NCBI GenBank assembly: GCA_964409635.1
Contig: CAYPEL010000057.1
Span: 1-15,119 of the forward strand
Direction: 5' to 3'
Length of the DNA stretch: 15,119 nt
Source of the DNA: CAYPEL01 sp964409635
GTDB taxonomy: Bacteria; Pseudomonadota; Gammaproteobacteria; DSM-19610
The notes under the pieces were generated by a model. That model was not told the DNA's origin and ran no database searches. It was given only the letters and a program-made list of their open reading frames with translations. This document shows positions 1 to 7,922 of the stretch, one piece after another. How positions within the stretch are numbered: the stretch's first letter is position 1; each line of letters opens with the position of its first letter. The position numbers and the translations under genes were made by a program.

Positions 1-72
1 CACTTGGATACGTGCCGCTATATCACTGTGAGCCGTTGAATCAAACCAACAATGGTGCGTTTCATTTTTGAT

Positions 73-78
73 TATACT
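73..78 (+). promoter_or_regulatory. Possible -10 box upstream of the histidine-rich gene
   Basis: TATACT matches the sigma-70 -10 consensus at five of six positions and lies about 30 bases before ATG 108. No convincing -35 box is seen at 16-18 bases. A metal-dependent activator could substitute, but no operator is recognised. The call is weak. Confidence 0.25.
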
Positions 79-107
79 TGGGAAAAATCAACCTGAAACT
101 TTAACTG

Positions 108-560
108 ATGTTGTTACAAAATATCTCATCTGTTACCCTGAATCCTATGTATTCTGGCATTAATAAAGTAAATACTAAGAAAGCGATAAGCTGGTTTTTG
201 ATAACAACCATCTTACTGGTTGCGCTTATGCCTTCACATTATCATCTGCACCACCTGGATAATGAGGCTGCAGATTCTGCCGGTAACTCACATTCTCGTA
301 TCATCGATTTGCACGTATTAACGGTGCAAGCCGGGGATTCACACCATGATGAGGATACTGAAAGTATTGCGGCGTCGCCTGACGGCGCCGTGAAAAAAAG
401 CAGCCCGGGTTTTCCGCTGTTTGTTTTGCTGTCGATGGTGCTGCTGTTACTGCCGGCGTTTTACAAACTATCTAATGTTTTGCTGAGCACTTCCGGTGCT
501 GGACATAAGCAGCATACCCCTTACTTTGCACCTCTGCTACGCGCACCACCTCTGTTTTAA
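108..560 (+). CDS. Small histidine-rich membrane protein, CzcI-like or DUF2946-like
   Basis: The product is 150 residues long and not confidently assigned. It has a hydrophobic stretch at about residues 27-42, preceded by lysines like a signal peptide or anchor. A polar segment at about 43-100 carries many histidines (44, 46, 48, 49, 62, 69, 79, 80) next to acidic residues. A second membrane segment follows at about 101-118, and the tail ends in APLLRAPPLF, which recalls small DUF2946-like proteins. The histidine/acid-rich loop suggests metal binding outside the cytoplasm. Its place just upstream of czcCBA matches that of czcI in Cupriavidus, so a role as a metal-sensing accessory is inferred from position and composition. 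The start is uncertain: neither ATG 108 nor ATG 147 (MYSGINKV) has a clear ribosome binding site, and the latter would leave a more typical signal-peptide N terminus. Confidence 0.7.
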   Translation: MLLQNISSVTLNPMYSGINKVNTKKAISWFLITTILLVALMPSHYHLHHLDNEAADSAGNSHSRIIDLHVLTVQAGDSHHDEDTESIAASPDGAVKKSSPGFPLFVLLSMVLLLLPAFYKLSNVLLSTSGAGHKQHTPYFAPLLRAPPLF

Positions 561-592
561 TCACACATTATAAAGATCAAGATGCATCGTCC

Positions 593-620
593 ATCGTGTC
601 GTGGTTGTCACGCACACGAT
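593..620 (+). promoter_or_regulatory. Hairpin between the histidine-rich gene and czcC
   Basis: ATCGTGT (593-599) pairs with ACACGAT (614-620), and the stem continues as CGTG (600-603) with CACG (609-612). This gives an 11-pair stem with one bulged C at 613 and a five-base loop. No T run follows it, so a simple intrinsic terminator is unlikely. It sits just upstream of the putative czcC promoter and could be an operator, an mRNA processing site, or a structure that lowers read-through from the first gene. Confidence 0.5.
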
Positions 621-634
621 AGGCTGGCTGGCAT

Positions 635-662
635 TTGATCCGTTGTCTTTAAATTAAATAAT
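635..662 (+). promoter_or_regulatory. Putative sigma-70 promoter for czcCBA
   Basis: TTGATC (635-640) and AATAAT (657-662) are separated by 16 bases and match the -35 and -10 consensus at four and five of six positions. Transcription would begin near base 669. That supports the ATG at 695 rather than the TTG at 668 as the czcC start. Confidence 0.4.
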
Positions 663-694
663 CTTGTTTGTGTAGAGGTTGGAGAATTGGTGCT

Positions 695-2011
695 ATGCGT
701 CAATTACTAATAGTTTTTCAGTTTGTTATTTCATTTGCTGCATCGTTTGTAACCATGGCTGATGAAAATACCCTTGTTACAGATTGGTCTGCTAGGTTGG
801 CCGGAGAAAGAGTTGAAGCGCTAACACTGGATCAGGCCATTATTAATGTGCTCGAGCGCAGTCCCGTGTTAAAGGCGGCCGATTTCGAATCAAAAGCTGC
901 CGCTGAACGTATTCGAATCGCGCAACAGTCGCCACGTTACCGTGGCTCAATCGAGTTGGAAAACTTTGCCGGTACGGGTTCTTTCGGTGGCATCGACGAG
1001 CTTGAAACAACGTTAAGTTTATCGAAAGTACTGGAGCTTGGAAATAAAGCAGAATTGCGAGGGGAATTGTCGCGCAACAAGGCAATGTTATTGCGCAACG
1101 AGCAGGATGCTAAACGCCTTGATTTGCTGGCGGAAACCACAAAACGTTTCATAGAAGTAATCACTGATCAGCAGCGCCTGTTAAATGAAAATAATTCAAT
1201 CAAAATTGCCAAGCGTACCAAGCAGGCTGTTGAGAAACGTGTGCGGGCTGGCAAGTCACCTACCGCTGAATTGCGACGTGCAAAAATAGTGCTGGCTCGC
1301 TCACAGTTAAAGCGTGAGCATGCAGCTCACAGGCTTGAGATTTCGCGATTAAAACTGGCGACACTGTGGGGTGAAAAACAGGTTTCTTTTGTTGTAGCCG
1401 TGGCTAAGCTGTTTGAAATAGAACCGGCAAAGCCATTTTCTGTGCTGGCCAACTTACTTGAACGTAATCCGGATCTGGTGCGTTTTGCCACTGAAAAACG
1501 TCTGGCTCAATCCCGCACCGTGCTGGCAAAATCAACCGCGCGTTCCGATATGGAATTAACGGGCGGTTTGCGTCACTTTAATGATACCGCCGATGCGGCG
1601 CTGGTTTTGTCGCTTAACATTCCTTTTGGCTCTGCATCGCGGGCACAGTCAAATATTAAAGAAGCTGAAATGTTGGCCTTACGCGACCCGCTGGTTTATG
1701 AGCAGCAGTACTTATCATTGTTTACAACTTTGTTTGAACTTCATCGTGAGCTTATCCATAGTATCGATGCTGTCACTGCGTTACAGAAGTCCATCATACC
1801 TCAGGCAGAGAAGGCATTAAAGGAATACGAAAAAGCCTATGCCGTAGGCCGTTATTCATTTCTTGAACTCACAGAAGCACAACAACTGGTTATCGATCTA
1901 AAACTGGAAATTGTTATTGCAGCTTCCGATTACCACCGTTACAAAATTGAAATTGACCGGCTGACAGGTGCAGGTTTGTCTGTTGCACCGTCGACAGGAG
2001 AAGCGAAATGA
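695..2011 (+). CDS. czcC: Outer-membrane efflux channel of a CzcCBA/CusCBA-type metal exporter (TolC family)
   Basis: This 438-residue protein has the two-part coiled-coil layout of the outer membrane efflux protein (OEP) family. Heptad-rich stretches occur at about residues 110-215, including QRLLNENNSIKIAKR and AELRRAKIVLARSQLKRE, and again near the C terminus (YEKAYAVGRYSFLELTEAQQ). It would form the trimeric outer-membrane duct that releases metal cations from the CzcA pump. The N terminus MRQLLIVFQFVISFAASFV is a signal peptide without a lipobox. I chose ATG 695 because GGAG lies at 681-684; a TTG nine codons upstream is open, but it would sit at the predicted transcription start and add residues unlike a signal peptide. 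The stop overlaps the czcB start (ATGA), so the two are translationally coupled. The assignment to the metal-export subgroup rests mainly on its neighbours. Confidence 0.9.
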   Translation: MRQLLIVFQFVISFAASFVTMADENTLVTDWSARLAGERVEALTLDQAIINVLERSPVLKAADFESKAAAERIRIAQQSPRYRGSIELENFAGTGSFGGIDELETTLSLSKVLELGNKAELRGELSRNKAMLLRNEQDAKRLDLLAETTKRFIEVITDQQRLLNENNSIKIAKRTKQAVEKRVRAGKSPTAELRRAKIVLARSQLKREHAAHRLEISRLKLATLWGEKQVSFVVAVAKLFEIEPAKPFSVLANLLERNPDLVRFATEKRLAQSRTVLAKSTARSDMELTGGLRHFNDTADAALVLSLNIPFGSASRAQSNIKEAEMLALRDPLVYEQQYLSLFTTLFELHRELIHSIDAVTALQKSIIPQAEKALKEYEKAYAVGRYSFLELTEAQQLVIDLKLEIVIAASDYHRYKIEIDRLTGAGLSVAPSTGEAK

Positions 2012-3324
2012 ACGATGAAATTAAAAATGACACTGTAAATAGCCGCGTAAATATAACCAGTATTTTTATTATTATCGTTATCACTGTTTTGCTTGTGGCG
2101 TGGTTATTACAGGCAGGTGAAGATCCGCATCATGATGAACATGGACACGCACTTGAGCATGAATCATCTGAACATGCAGAAGTTGCTGAAGGTCCACAGG
2201 GCGGTCGCTGGTTAAGTGATGAAGATTTCGCCCTGGAAATAACGATTTTTGAAAGGGGCTTGCCACCGGAATTTCGTGTTTTTGCCTACCGGAAAAATGC
2301 TGATACTGCCTGGCAGGCGGTGGCCGCTGCAGAGGTGAAGCTTGAGATCGCGTTAAAACGCAGTGGTAACAAAATGGATTCCGTAAAATTTTCTGCACAA
2401 GCGGAGTACTTGCGCGGTGATATAACTATTTATGAACCGCATTCCTTCGTAGTGACGGTAAATGCTCGACATGAGAATAAAGATTATTCGTGGCAGTATG
2501 AAAATTTTGAAGGCCGCACGCAGATACCCGTCAGTATCGCAGCAGAAATGGGTATCCTGAGTGAAGCAGTGGCTGCGCGTACCATCGCAGAAAGACGCAC
2601 TTTCACCGGTCGCGTGCAGACCAATCCAAACCGCCTATCCCGGGTGCGCCCGCGTTTTGCCGGTATTATAAAAGCGGTTAAATTTGAGCTGGGTGACACG
2701 GTTCGTGCCGGTGATGTTCTGGCTACCGTGCAGAGCAACGAGAGCTTGCAAAATTACCACATCAGAGCACCCATTAGCGGCTTGATTGTGAAACGCGAGC
2801 TCCAGCTTGGTGAGGTTACCGGAGAGTCACCCCTGTTTGTTATTGTAGATCATTCTGATGTCTGGGTTGAGCTGGACATTTTTGCACGCGACCTGGCGCT
2901 TATCAAAAAAGGCCAGAGTGTGGTGGTGGAATCACTCGATGCGAAACATCAAATAACAGCCACTATTGACTGGGTATCACCCTTGACTTCGCATGCCAGT
3001 CAAAGTGTTCGCGCACGGTTAACGGTACCGAACAAAGCTGGCGCATTTCGTCCGGGTCAATTTATCCGCGGCCATGTCACGATTGCCGAACATGATGTTG
3101 AACTGGCAGTACGGCAATCAGCCATGCAGAGTTTTCGTGATTTCCAGGTGGTGTATGCGCGGTTTGATGATATTTATGAAGTTCGCATGCTGGAGTTGGG
3201 AAGGCGTAATCATGAGTGGGTAGAAGTGTTAAGCGGTATTGAAGCCGGCACCTTGTATGTTACTGAGAACAGTTATCTGGTTAAGGCAGATATTGAAAAA
3301 TCAGGAGCCAGCCATGATCACTGA
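2008..3324 (+). CDS. czcB: Periplasmic adaptor (membrane fusion protein) of a CzcCBA-type metal exporter
   Basis: This 438-residue HlyD/RND adaptor links the CzcA pump to the CzcC channel. One N-terminal membrane anchor lies at about residues 17-35. A histidine/acid segment follows (His 41, 42, 45, 47, 51, 56), leading into GPQGGRWL, a motif typical of metal-type CzcB proteins. The split lipoyl (barrel-sandwich) domain is at about 213-272, with GDTVRAGDVLATVQS and the second half YHIRAPISGLIVKR. Beta-barrel and membrane-proximal domains follow, and the protein ends in SHDH. AGGAG (1996-2000) lies seven bases before the ATG, which overlaps the czcC stop. The histidine segment suggests direct metal capture in the periplasm; that is inferred from composition. 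Confidence 0.92.
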   Translation: MNDEIKNDTVNSRVNITSIFIIIVITVLLVAWLLQAGEDPHHDEHGHALEHESSEHAEVAEGPQGGRWLSDEDFALEITIFERGLPPEFRVFAYRKNADTAWQAVAAAEVKLEIALKRSGNKMDSVKFSAQAEYLRGDITIYEPHSFVVTVNARHENKDYSWQYENFEGRTQIPVSIAAEMGILSEAVAARTIAERRTFTGRVQTNPNRLSRVRPRFAGIIKAVKFELGDTVRAGDVLATVQSNESLQNYHIRAPISGLIVKRELQLGEVTGESPLFVIVDHSDVWVELDIFARDLALIKKGQSVVVESLDAKHQITATIDWVSPLTSHASQSVRARLTVPNKAGAFRPGQFIRGHVTIAEHDVELAVRQSAMQSFRDFQVVYARFDDIYEVRMLELGRRNHEWVEVLSGIEAGTLYVTENSYLVKADIEKSGASHDH

Positions 3325-3379
3325 TTTAGATGCGATAAAGATATTCTGTCCACTGCTGGTGAGGACTATTTTATGTTAG
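3314..3379 (+). CDS. Possible 21-codon mini-ORF bridging czcB and czcA
   Basis: AGGAG (3303-3307) stands six bases before an ATG at 3314, inside the last codons of czcB. It opens a 21-codon frame (MITDLDAIKIFCPLLVRTIL plus Cys) that ends at TAG 3377-3379, just past the czcA ATG at 3373. The layout suits translational coupling across the 48-base gap between czcB and czcA. There is no recognised product, and the frame may be fortuitous. Confidence 0.25.
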   Translation: MITDLDAIKIFCPLLVRTILC

Positions 3380-6300
3380 ACCGAATTATCAGTGCTTCAT
3401 TAGCGCACCGCTGGCTGGTTTTAGTCATTGCGGCAGGCCTGGCCGGGTTAGGGATTTATAATTTTAACCGCCTGCCCATTGATGCTGTACCGGATATAAC
3501 CAATGTTCAGGTACAGATTAATACCGAAGCCCCAGGTTACTCGCCACTGGAATCTGAGCAACGCATAACCTTTCCGATCGAAACCGCGATGGCAGGTTTG
3601 CCGCGTTTGGATTACACCCGTTCGATCTCGCGTTACGGCCTGTCACAGGTGACGGTAATTTTTAAGGATGGCACCGATATCTATCTTGCCCGCCAATTAG
3701 TGAATGAGCGACTGGGTGAAGCGAAAGAACGCTTGCCTGAAGGGGTCGAACCGGCGATGGGACCGATTGCGACCGGTCTTGGCGAAATATTTATGTATAC
3801 CATTAGCAGTACTGATGAGAGTAAGCATGACGCCATGTCACTGCGTACCATTCAGGACTGGATCGTGCGGCCGCAATTGCGCCAGACCCCGGGCGTTGTC
3901 GAAGTCAATACCATCGGCGGTTACAACAAGCAGTTTCATGTGTTGCCACAACCGGACAAGTTGCTGGCTTATGATCTGACATTGCAGGACATCATGGCCG
4001 CACTGGCGCGTAACAATATTAATACCGGCGCTGGTTACATTGAACGTTTTGGTGCGCAATACCTCATCCGGTCACCCGGTCAGGTGGCAACACTTGATGA
4101 TATTAAACATATTACTATTGCAAAACGTCAGGGTGTACCAGTAGCTGTGCAGGATGTTGCTAGCGTCCAATTAGGCAGTGAATTAAGAAGTGGTGCGGCA
4201 ACGTATGATGGTAAGGAAGTTGTACTAGGTACGGTGTTTATGTTGATCGGTGAAAACAGCCGGCAGGTATCACAGGCAGCCGCAAATAAACTGCAAAACA
4301 TAAAAGCCTCGTTACCTGAGGGTGTTGAGCTAACACCACTGTACAACCGTACCATACTGGTTGATAAAACCATCGCAACCGTCAAAAAGAATCTGGCCGA
4401 AGGCGCACTGCTGGTTATTGCCGTGCTGTTTTTTCTGCTGGGTAACTGGCGTGCGGCTTTAATCACTGCTGCGGTTATCCCGCTGGCAATGCTCATGACT
4501 ATTACCGGCATGGTTGGGTCGCGCGTATCGGGTAACCTGATGAGCCTGGGTGCGCTGGATTTTGGTTTGATTATCGATGGCGCGGTTATTATTGTAGAAA
4601 ACTGTTTACGCCATCTTGCTGCTTATCAGAAGCAGCACCAGATCCTCCCGGATTTAACAAAACGTATCCGGATAGTGCGTGAAGCGACACTGGAAGTCAT
4701 TCGCCCAAGTGTGTTCGGCGTTATTATCATATTAATTGTATATGTGCCTATCTTCGCCTTAAGCGGTGTCGAAGGGAAAATGTTTCATCCTATGGCATTC
4801 ACCGTTATCACCGCATTGTTGTCGGCATTGATTGTGTCATTAACGGTAGTGCCTGCCAGTATTGCATTGTTTGTGCGCGGTCCGGTAATGGAAAAAGAAA
4901 ATCGTGTGATGCAGTGGTTGCGTAATATATACACACCGGCGTTACGTTTTGTTTTATTGCATCGCGGTCCAGTCGTTAGTGTGGCTATAGCACTGGTGGT
5001 ACTGGCGAGTGTGCAGGTCACTCGCCTTGGCACTGAGTTTTTACCCAGTCTTGATGAAGGCGATATTGCATTACATGCGTTGCGTATCCCCGGTACCAGC
5101 CTGACGCAAGCGGTGGAGATGCAAATCCTGCTGGAAACCCGCCTGCGCGAACTTCCCGAAGTGTCCCATGTATTTTCAAAAATTGGAACGGCAGAAGTAG
5201 CGACCGATCCGATGCCGCCAAATGTTGCCGATACTTTTGTGATATTAAAACCGCGTGACAGCTGGCCCGACCCGCGCAAAGCCAAACCCCGGTTGATTGC
5301 AGAAATGGAAGACGTTGCTAATAAGATACCGGGTAGCCGGTATGAATTTACGCAACCCATCCAAATGCGCTTTAATGAACTCATCGCTGGCGTACGCTCT
5401 GACCTGGCGGTTAAAGTCTATGGTGATGATCTGGATACTCTAGTAGAGCTGGCAGAGGAAATTGAATCAGTCGTTGCCATTGTGCCCGGTGCTGCTGATG
5501 TACGCACAGAACAGGCAACTGGCTTGCCCATGTTAACCGTTACGCCGGACAGGGAGAAATTGGCCTATTATGGTCTGGATGTTGCGGATATACAGGACAC
5601 CTTACGCATTGCCGTTGGTGGCGAAGTTGTGGGGCAAGTATTTGAAGGTGATCGGCGTTTTGACCTGGTTGTCCGCTTGCCGGAAAAACTGCGCGAGGAT
5701 ATCGACGCTTTAAAACGTTTACCGATTCGCTTAAAAGAATCTTTATCGGAGCAGACAGATAATATAGCAGCAGCGGGGGATGCCCGTGGGGATGCCGGTA
5801 TGTCAGGCCTGGCCCGCACACCGGTCGAAGCAGTCCCGTTGATAGAAGTCGCCGATATCGCTTATATAAACGGTCCAAATCAGATCAGCCGTGAAAACGG
5901 TAAACGTCACGTCTTTGTAACCGCCAATGTGCGCGAACGTGATCTGGGTAGTTTTGTTAAAGATGTACAGCAAGCTGTTCAGAATAAAGTTAACATCCCG
6001 GCTGGCTATTGGCTGGACTATGGCGGCACGTTCGAACAGTTGATCTCTGCTTCAAAACGTTTATCCATCGTAGTGCCGCTAACCTTGCTTATTATTTTCG
6101 GCCTGCTGTTCATGGTATTTAATTCGGTAAAAGATGCAGCGCTGGTATTTACCGGTGTACCGTTAGCCTTGACCGGTGGTGTAGCCGCATTGGCGTTTCG
6201 CGACATGCCATTGTCTATTTCAGCAGCCGTCGGTTTTATTGCGCTCTCAGGGGTCGCCGTATTAAACGGTGTTGTTATGTTGTCTTTTATTCGTGACCTG

Positions 6301-6555
6301 CGGATTAAAGGTGTAGAACTTGAGAGAGCGATCTTCGAGGGCGCATTAACACGCCTGCGGCCGGTATTAATGACGGCGCTGGTTGCCAGTTTGGGGTTTG
6401 TACCTATGGCGCTGAATGTGGGAACCGGGGCTGAAGTGCAGCGGCCTTTGGCGACGGTGGTTATTGGGGGGATTCTTTCTTCTACTGTGTTAACTTTGTT
6501 GGTGCTGCCTGTTTTGTATCAGATGGTGTATCGGGATAAGGCGAGAGTTAGCTGA
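3373..6555 (+). CDS. czcA: Heavy-metal RND pump, CzcA/CusA family (divalent type)
   Basis: This 1060-residue inner-membrane proton/metal antiporter is the usual size for the family. The N terminus (ASLAHRWLVLV...LPIDAVPDITNVQVQ) and the segment PSLDEGDIALHALRIPGTS are characteristic. The fourth membrane helix carries LDFGLIIDGAVIIVEN with Asp396, Asp402 and Glu409. These correspond to the proton-relay residues Asp402, Asp408 and Glu415 of Cupriavidus CzcA, and this signature marks divalent-cation pumps rather than Cu/Ag pumps. Two large periplasmic loops and twelve membrane helices fit the sequence. An additional Gly/Ala/Asp-rich loop occurs at about residues 788-812, just before VPLIEVADI. 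GGTGAGG (3358-3364) lies eight bases before the ATG. The gene is third in the czcCBA operon; the exact metal cannot be read from sequence. Confidence 0.95.
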   Translation: MLDRIISASLAHRWLVLVIAAGLAGLGIYNFNRLPIDAVPDITNVQVQINTEAPGYSPLESEQRITFPIETAMAGLPRLDYTRSISRYGLSQVTVIFKDGTDIYLARQLVNERLGEAKERLPEGVEPAMGPIATGLGEIFMYTISSTDESKHDAMSLRTIQDWIVRPQLRQTPGVVEVNTIGGYNKQFHVLPQPDKLLAYDLTLQDIMAALARNNINTGAGYIERFGAQYLIRSPGQVATLDDIKHITIAKRQGVPVAVQDVASVQLGSELRSGAATYDGKEVVLGTVFMLIGENSRQVSQAAANKLQNIKASLPEGVELTPLYNRTILVDKTIATVKKNLAEGALLVIAVLFFLLGNWRAALITAAVIPLAMLMTITGMVGSRVSGNLMSLGALDFGLIIDGAVIIVENCLRHLAAYQKQHQILPDLTKRIRIVREATLEVIRPSVFGVIIILIVYVPIFALSGVEGKMFHPMAFTVITALLSALIVSLTVVPASIALFVRGPVMEKENRVMQWLRNIYTPALRFVLLHRGPVVSVAIALVVLASVQVTRLGTEFLPSLDEGDIALHALRIPGTSLTQAVEMQILLETRLRELPEVSHVFSKIGTAEVATDPMPPNVADTFVILKPRDSWPDPRKAKPRLIAEMEDVANKIPGSRYEFTQPIQMRFNELIAGVRSDLAVKVYGDDLDTLVELAEEIESVVAIVPGAADVRTEQATGLPMLTVTPDREKLAYYGLDVADIQDTLRIAVGGEVVGQVFEGDRRFDLVVRLPEKLREDIDALKRLPIRLKESLSEQTDNIAAAGDARGDAGMSGLARTPVEAVPLIEVADIAYINGPNQISRENGKRHVFVTANVRERDLGSFVKDVQQAVQNKVNIPAGYWLDYGGTFEQLISASKRLSIVVPLTLLIIFGLLFMVFNSVKDAALVFTGVPLALTGGVAALAFRDMPLSISAAVGFIALSGVAVLNGVVMLSFIRDLRIKGVELERAIFEGALTRLRPVLMTALVASLGFVPMALNVGTGAEVQRPLATVVIGGILSSTVLTLLVLPVLYQMVYRDKARVS

Positions 6556-6566
6556 TTAGTAATCAG
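6552..6566. repeat. 15-base palindrome at the czcA stop
   Basis: CTGATTA (6552-6558) and TAATCAG (6560-6566) are perfect inverted copies around a central G, and the czcA TGA lies inside. The RNA stem would be short and AT-rich with no T run, so termination is doubtful. It lies in the 31-base gap between the convergent czcA and DUF4124 genes. Confidence 0.35.
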
Positions 6567-6586
6567 AGCGCGCCCATGAGTCGTTA

Positions 6587-7048
6587 TCACTTGCAGTTAT
6601 TCTTAAGGTCTTTGCGCAAATCATTCTTTCGTGTTTCGATATCGTCATCTGAATAGAATTGGCGGTTACCCTCTTTATCAAGTTGGTACCAGATGACACC
6701 GCCAGTCTCTATATCCTTCAGGTCATTTTTTAACTCGTTACATTTTTTATTTTTTGCGGCGAGCTGTTCTTTGAGTTCTCTTTTCTCCTGCTTGTCTTTT
6801 TTCCGTTCTTGCTGCCGTGCATTTACCCATTTTTTTACATTTTCCAGGCGTTGTTTTTCGGCAGCGGCTGCCTTTCCAGAATTGGTATTTTGTTTCGGGA
6901 GGATGATTTTCTGCGGTGACTGGCTTTTGGGCTTTTCCCCATAATGTGTCTGACCATTTTTATCGACCCATTTGTAGATTTCACCGAAGCCAGTACAGGG
7001 GGCTAGTAAACACAGCGCAAATATTCCAGCCTTCATTATGGTGCTCAT
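6587..7048 (-). CDS. DUF4124-domain periplasmic protein with coiled coil
   Basis: This 153-residue exported protein has a signal peptide (MKAGIFALCLLAPCTGFG) followed directly by a DUF4124 domain at about residues 22-45, seen as EIYKWVDKNGQTHYGEKP. DUF4124 is a short beta-rich module common in gammaproteobacterial envelope proteins; its function is not known. Residues about 60-105 are strongly charged and predicted to form a coiled coil. The C-terminal region contains WYQLDKEGNRQFYSDDD, which resembles a second, weaker copy of the domain. The gene follows the aspartic protease gene after 35 bases on the same strand, so the two are probably co-transcribed. ATG 7048 or the in-frame ATG 7036 could be the start; neither has a strong ribosome binding site. 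Confidence 0.82.
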   Translation of the reverse strand: MSTIMKAGIFALCLLAPCTGFGEIYKWVDKNGQTHYGEKPKSQSPQKIILPKQNTNSGKAAAAEKQRLENVKKWVNARQQERKKDKQEKRELKEQLAAKNKKCNELKNDLKDIETGGVIWYQLDKEGNRQFYSDDDIETRKNDLRKDLKNNCK

Positions 7049-7083
7049 TTATTAAACATAGCCTTGTTGTATAAGTTATTCTT

Positions 7084-7731
7084 TTAACGGTTTTTGACAA
7101 GTTTTATCTTGTTGCCTTTGCGTTCGATATCCACCTGTGACAGGAACGACATACCCAATAAGACTTCGGTAGGGAAGCCTCCTTCAATAACGGTAGCGTC
7201 AATATTTTTCAGTTCTATTTCGCCAATCTTTACAGAGTCCAATTTAATGCTATGTGCAGCGGCCAGTCCTGATGCAGTGGAGACTGTCGTTGGACTGCCT
7301 GAATAGCGGAAGTCTATACCCAGTTTGTTGGCAATGACCTCATTCATTGCGACGCTGGTGGCGCCAGTATCAATCAGGAAATTTACCATCTGACCATTAA
7401 TCGTCCCAGGTGTTTCAAAATGACCGCGTGTATCAGCCCAGATAGTGGCTTGTACTGTACGATTCTTTTTGTAGCTGGTTTTGTTGGCCGGGGAAAACCC
7501 CAACGTCTGCTTTTGTCCCTGATATAGAATAATGGCGCTATTCTTGCCGACGGATAACAGTTTGATGCCTTCTTTGCTGGTTTGCCCGGTTTTCAAGACG
7601 CGCTGTTTACCATCAATCAGCATGACGGCCTTGCTGCCAAATTGACCAATAAAACTGACTGCAGGTTCAGCCCGCAGAGTAGTGGATAAAAAACAGCAAA
7701 TTAAGACGTAGCAACTCAATAATTTATGCAT
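7084..7731 (-). CDS. Secreted retropepsin-like aspartic protease (clan AA, TIGR02281-like)
   Basis: The product has 215 residues and a signal peptide ending near residue 21 (TTLRA). Residues about 25-85 form a small domain seen in related proteins (VMLIDGKQRVLKTGQTSKEG), thought to be beta-rich. The protease domain spans about 93-213. It has GHFETPGTINGQMVNFLIDTGAT with the catalytic Asp121-Thr-Gly, the flap-like region around VSTASG, and LLGMSFLS near the end, all typical of single-domain retropepsin folds that act as dimers. It would act in the periplasm; the substrate is unknown. It is the first gene of a probable two-gene unit with the DUF4124 gene. No strong ribosome binding site precedes the ATG. 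Confidence 0.85.
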   Translation of the reverse strand: MHKLLSCYVLICCFLSTTLRAEPAVSFIGQFGSKAVMLIDGKQRVLKTGQTSKEGIKLLSVGKNSAIILYQGQKQTLGFSPANKTSYKKNRTVQATIWADTRGHFETPGTINGQMVNFLIDTGATSVAMNEVIANKLGIDFRYSGSPTTVSTASGLAAAHSIKLDSVKIGEIELKNIDATVIEGGFPTEVLLGMSFLSQVDIERKGNKIKLVKNR

Positions 7732-7760
7732 GGGCTTTGATATTTATTCTCTGGAAATTC

Positions 7761-7786
7761 CTGCCGGTATTGATTATTAGCGGCAG
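7761..7786. repeat. Inverted repeat in the divergent protease/doxX gap
   Basis: CTGCCG (7761-7766) is inverted as CGGCAG (7781-7786) around a 14-base AT-rich centre. It lies 30-55 bases before the protease start. It could be an operator half-site pair or chance; the 191-base gap (7732-7922) otherwise shows only the putative doxX promoter. Confidence 0.3.
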
Positions 7787-7862
7787 ATTTGTAGTGTCAT
7801 TAAAGGGTCGGGGCTAAGTTCAGGCCGGATTTGTGGGTTTTCTTACAGGCCCCTTAAGCTAC

Positions 7863-7871
7863 TGTTATAAA
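7863..7871 (+). promoter_or_regulatory. Extended -10 promoter for doxX-like gene
   Basis: TGTTATAAA fits the extended -10 form (TG, one base, TATAAA) and lies about 52 bases before the ATG. A clear -35 box is not seen, which extended -10 promoters can tolerate. Confidence 0.4.
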
Positions 7872-7922
7872 AAGGAAACTAGTGCTATCCTCGAATTACT
7901 AGTTATCCCGTAGGAGGAGAGT

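Noticed and set aside
668..694. TTG start for czcC at 668.
   Set aside because: It adds nine residues unlike a signal peptide and sits at the predicted transcription start; ATG 695 has GGAG upstream.
4785..5384. Long open frame of 199 codons on the strand opposite czcA.
   Set aside because: It lies wholly inside a well-conserved pump gene, has no ribosome binding site or recognisable domain, and is explained by the codon pattern of czcA.
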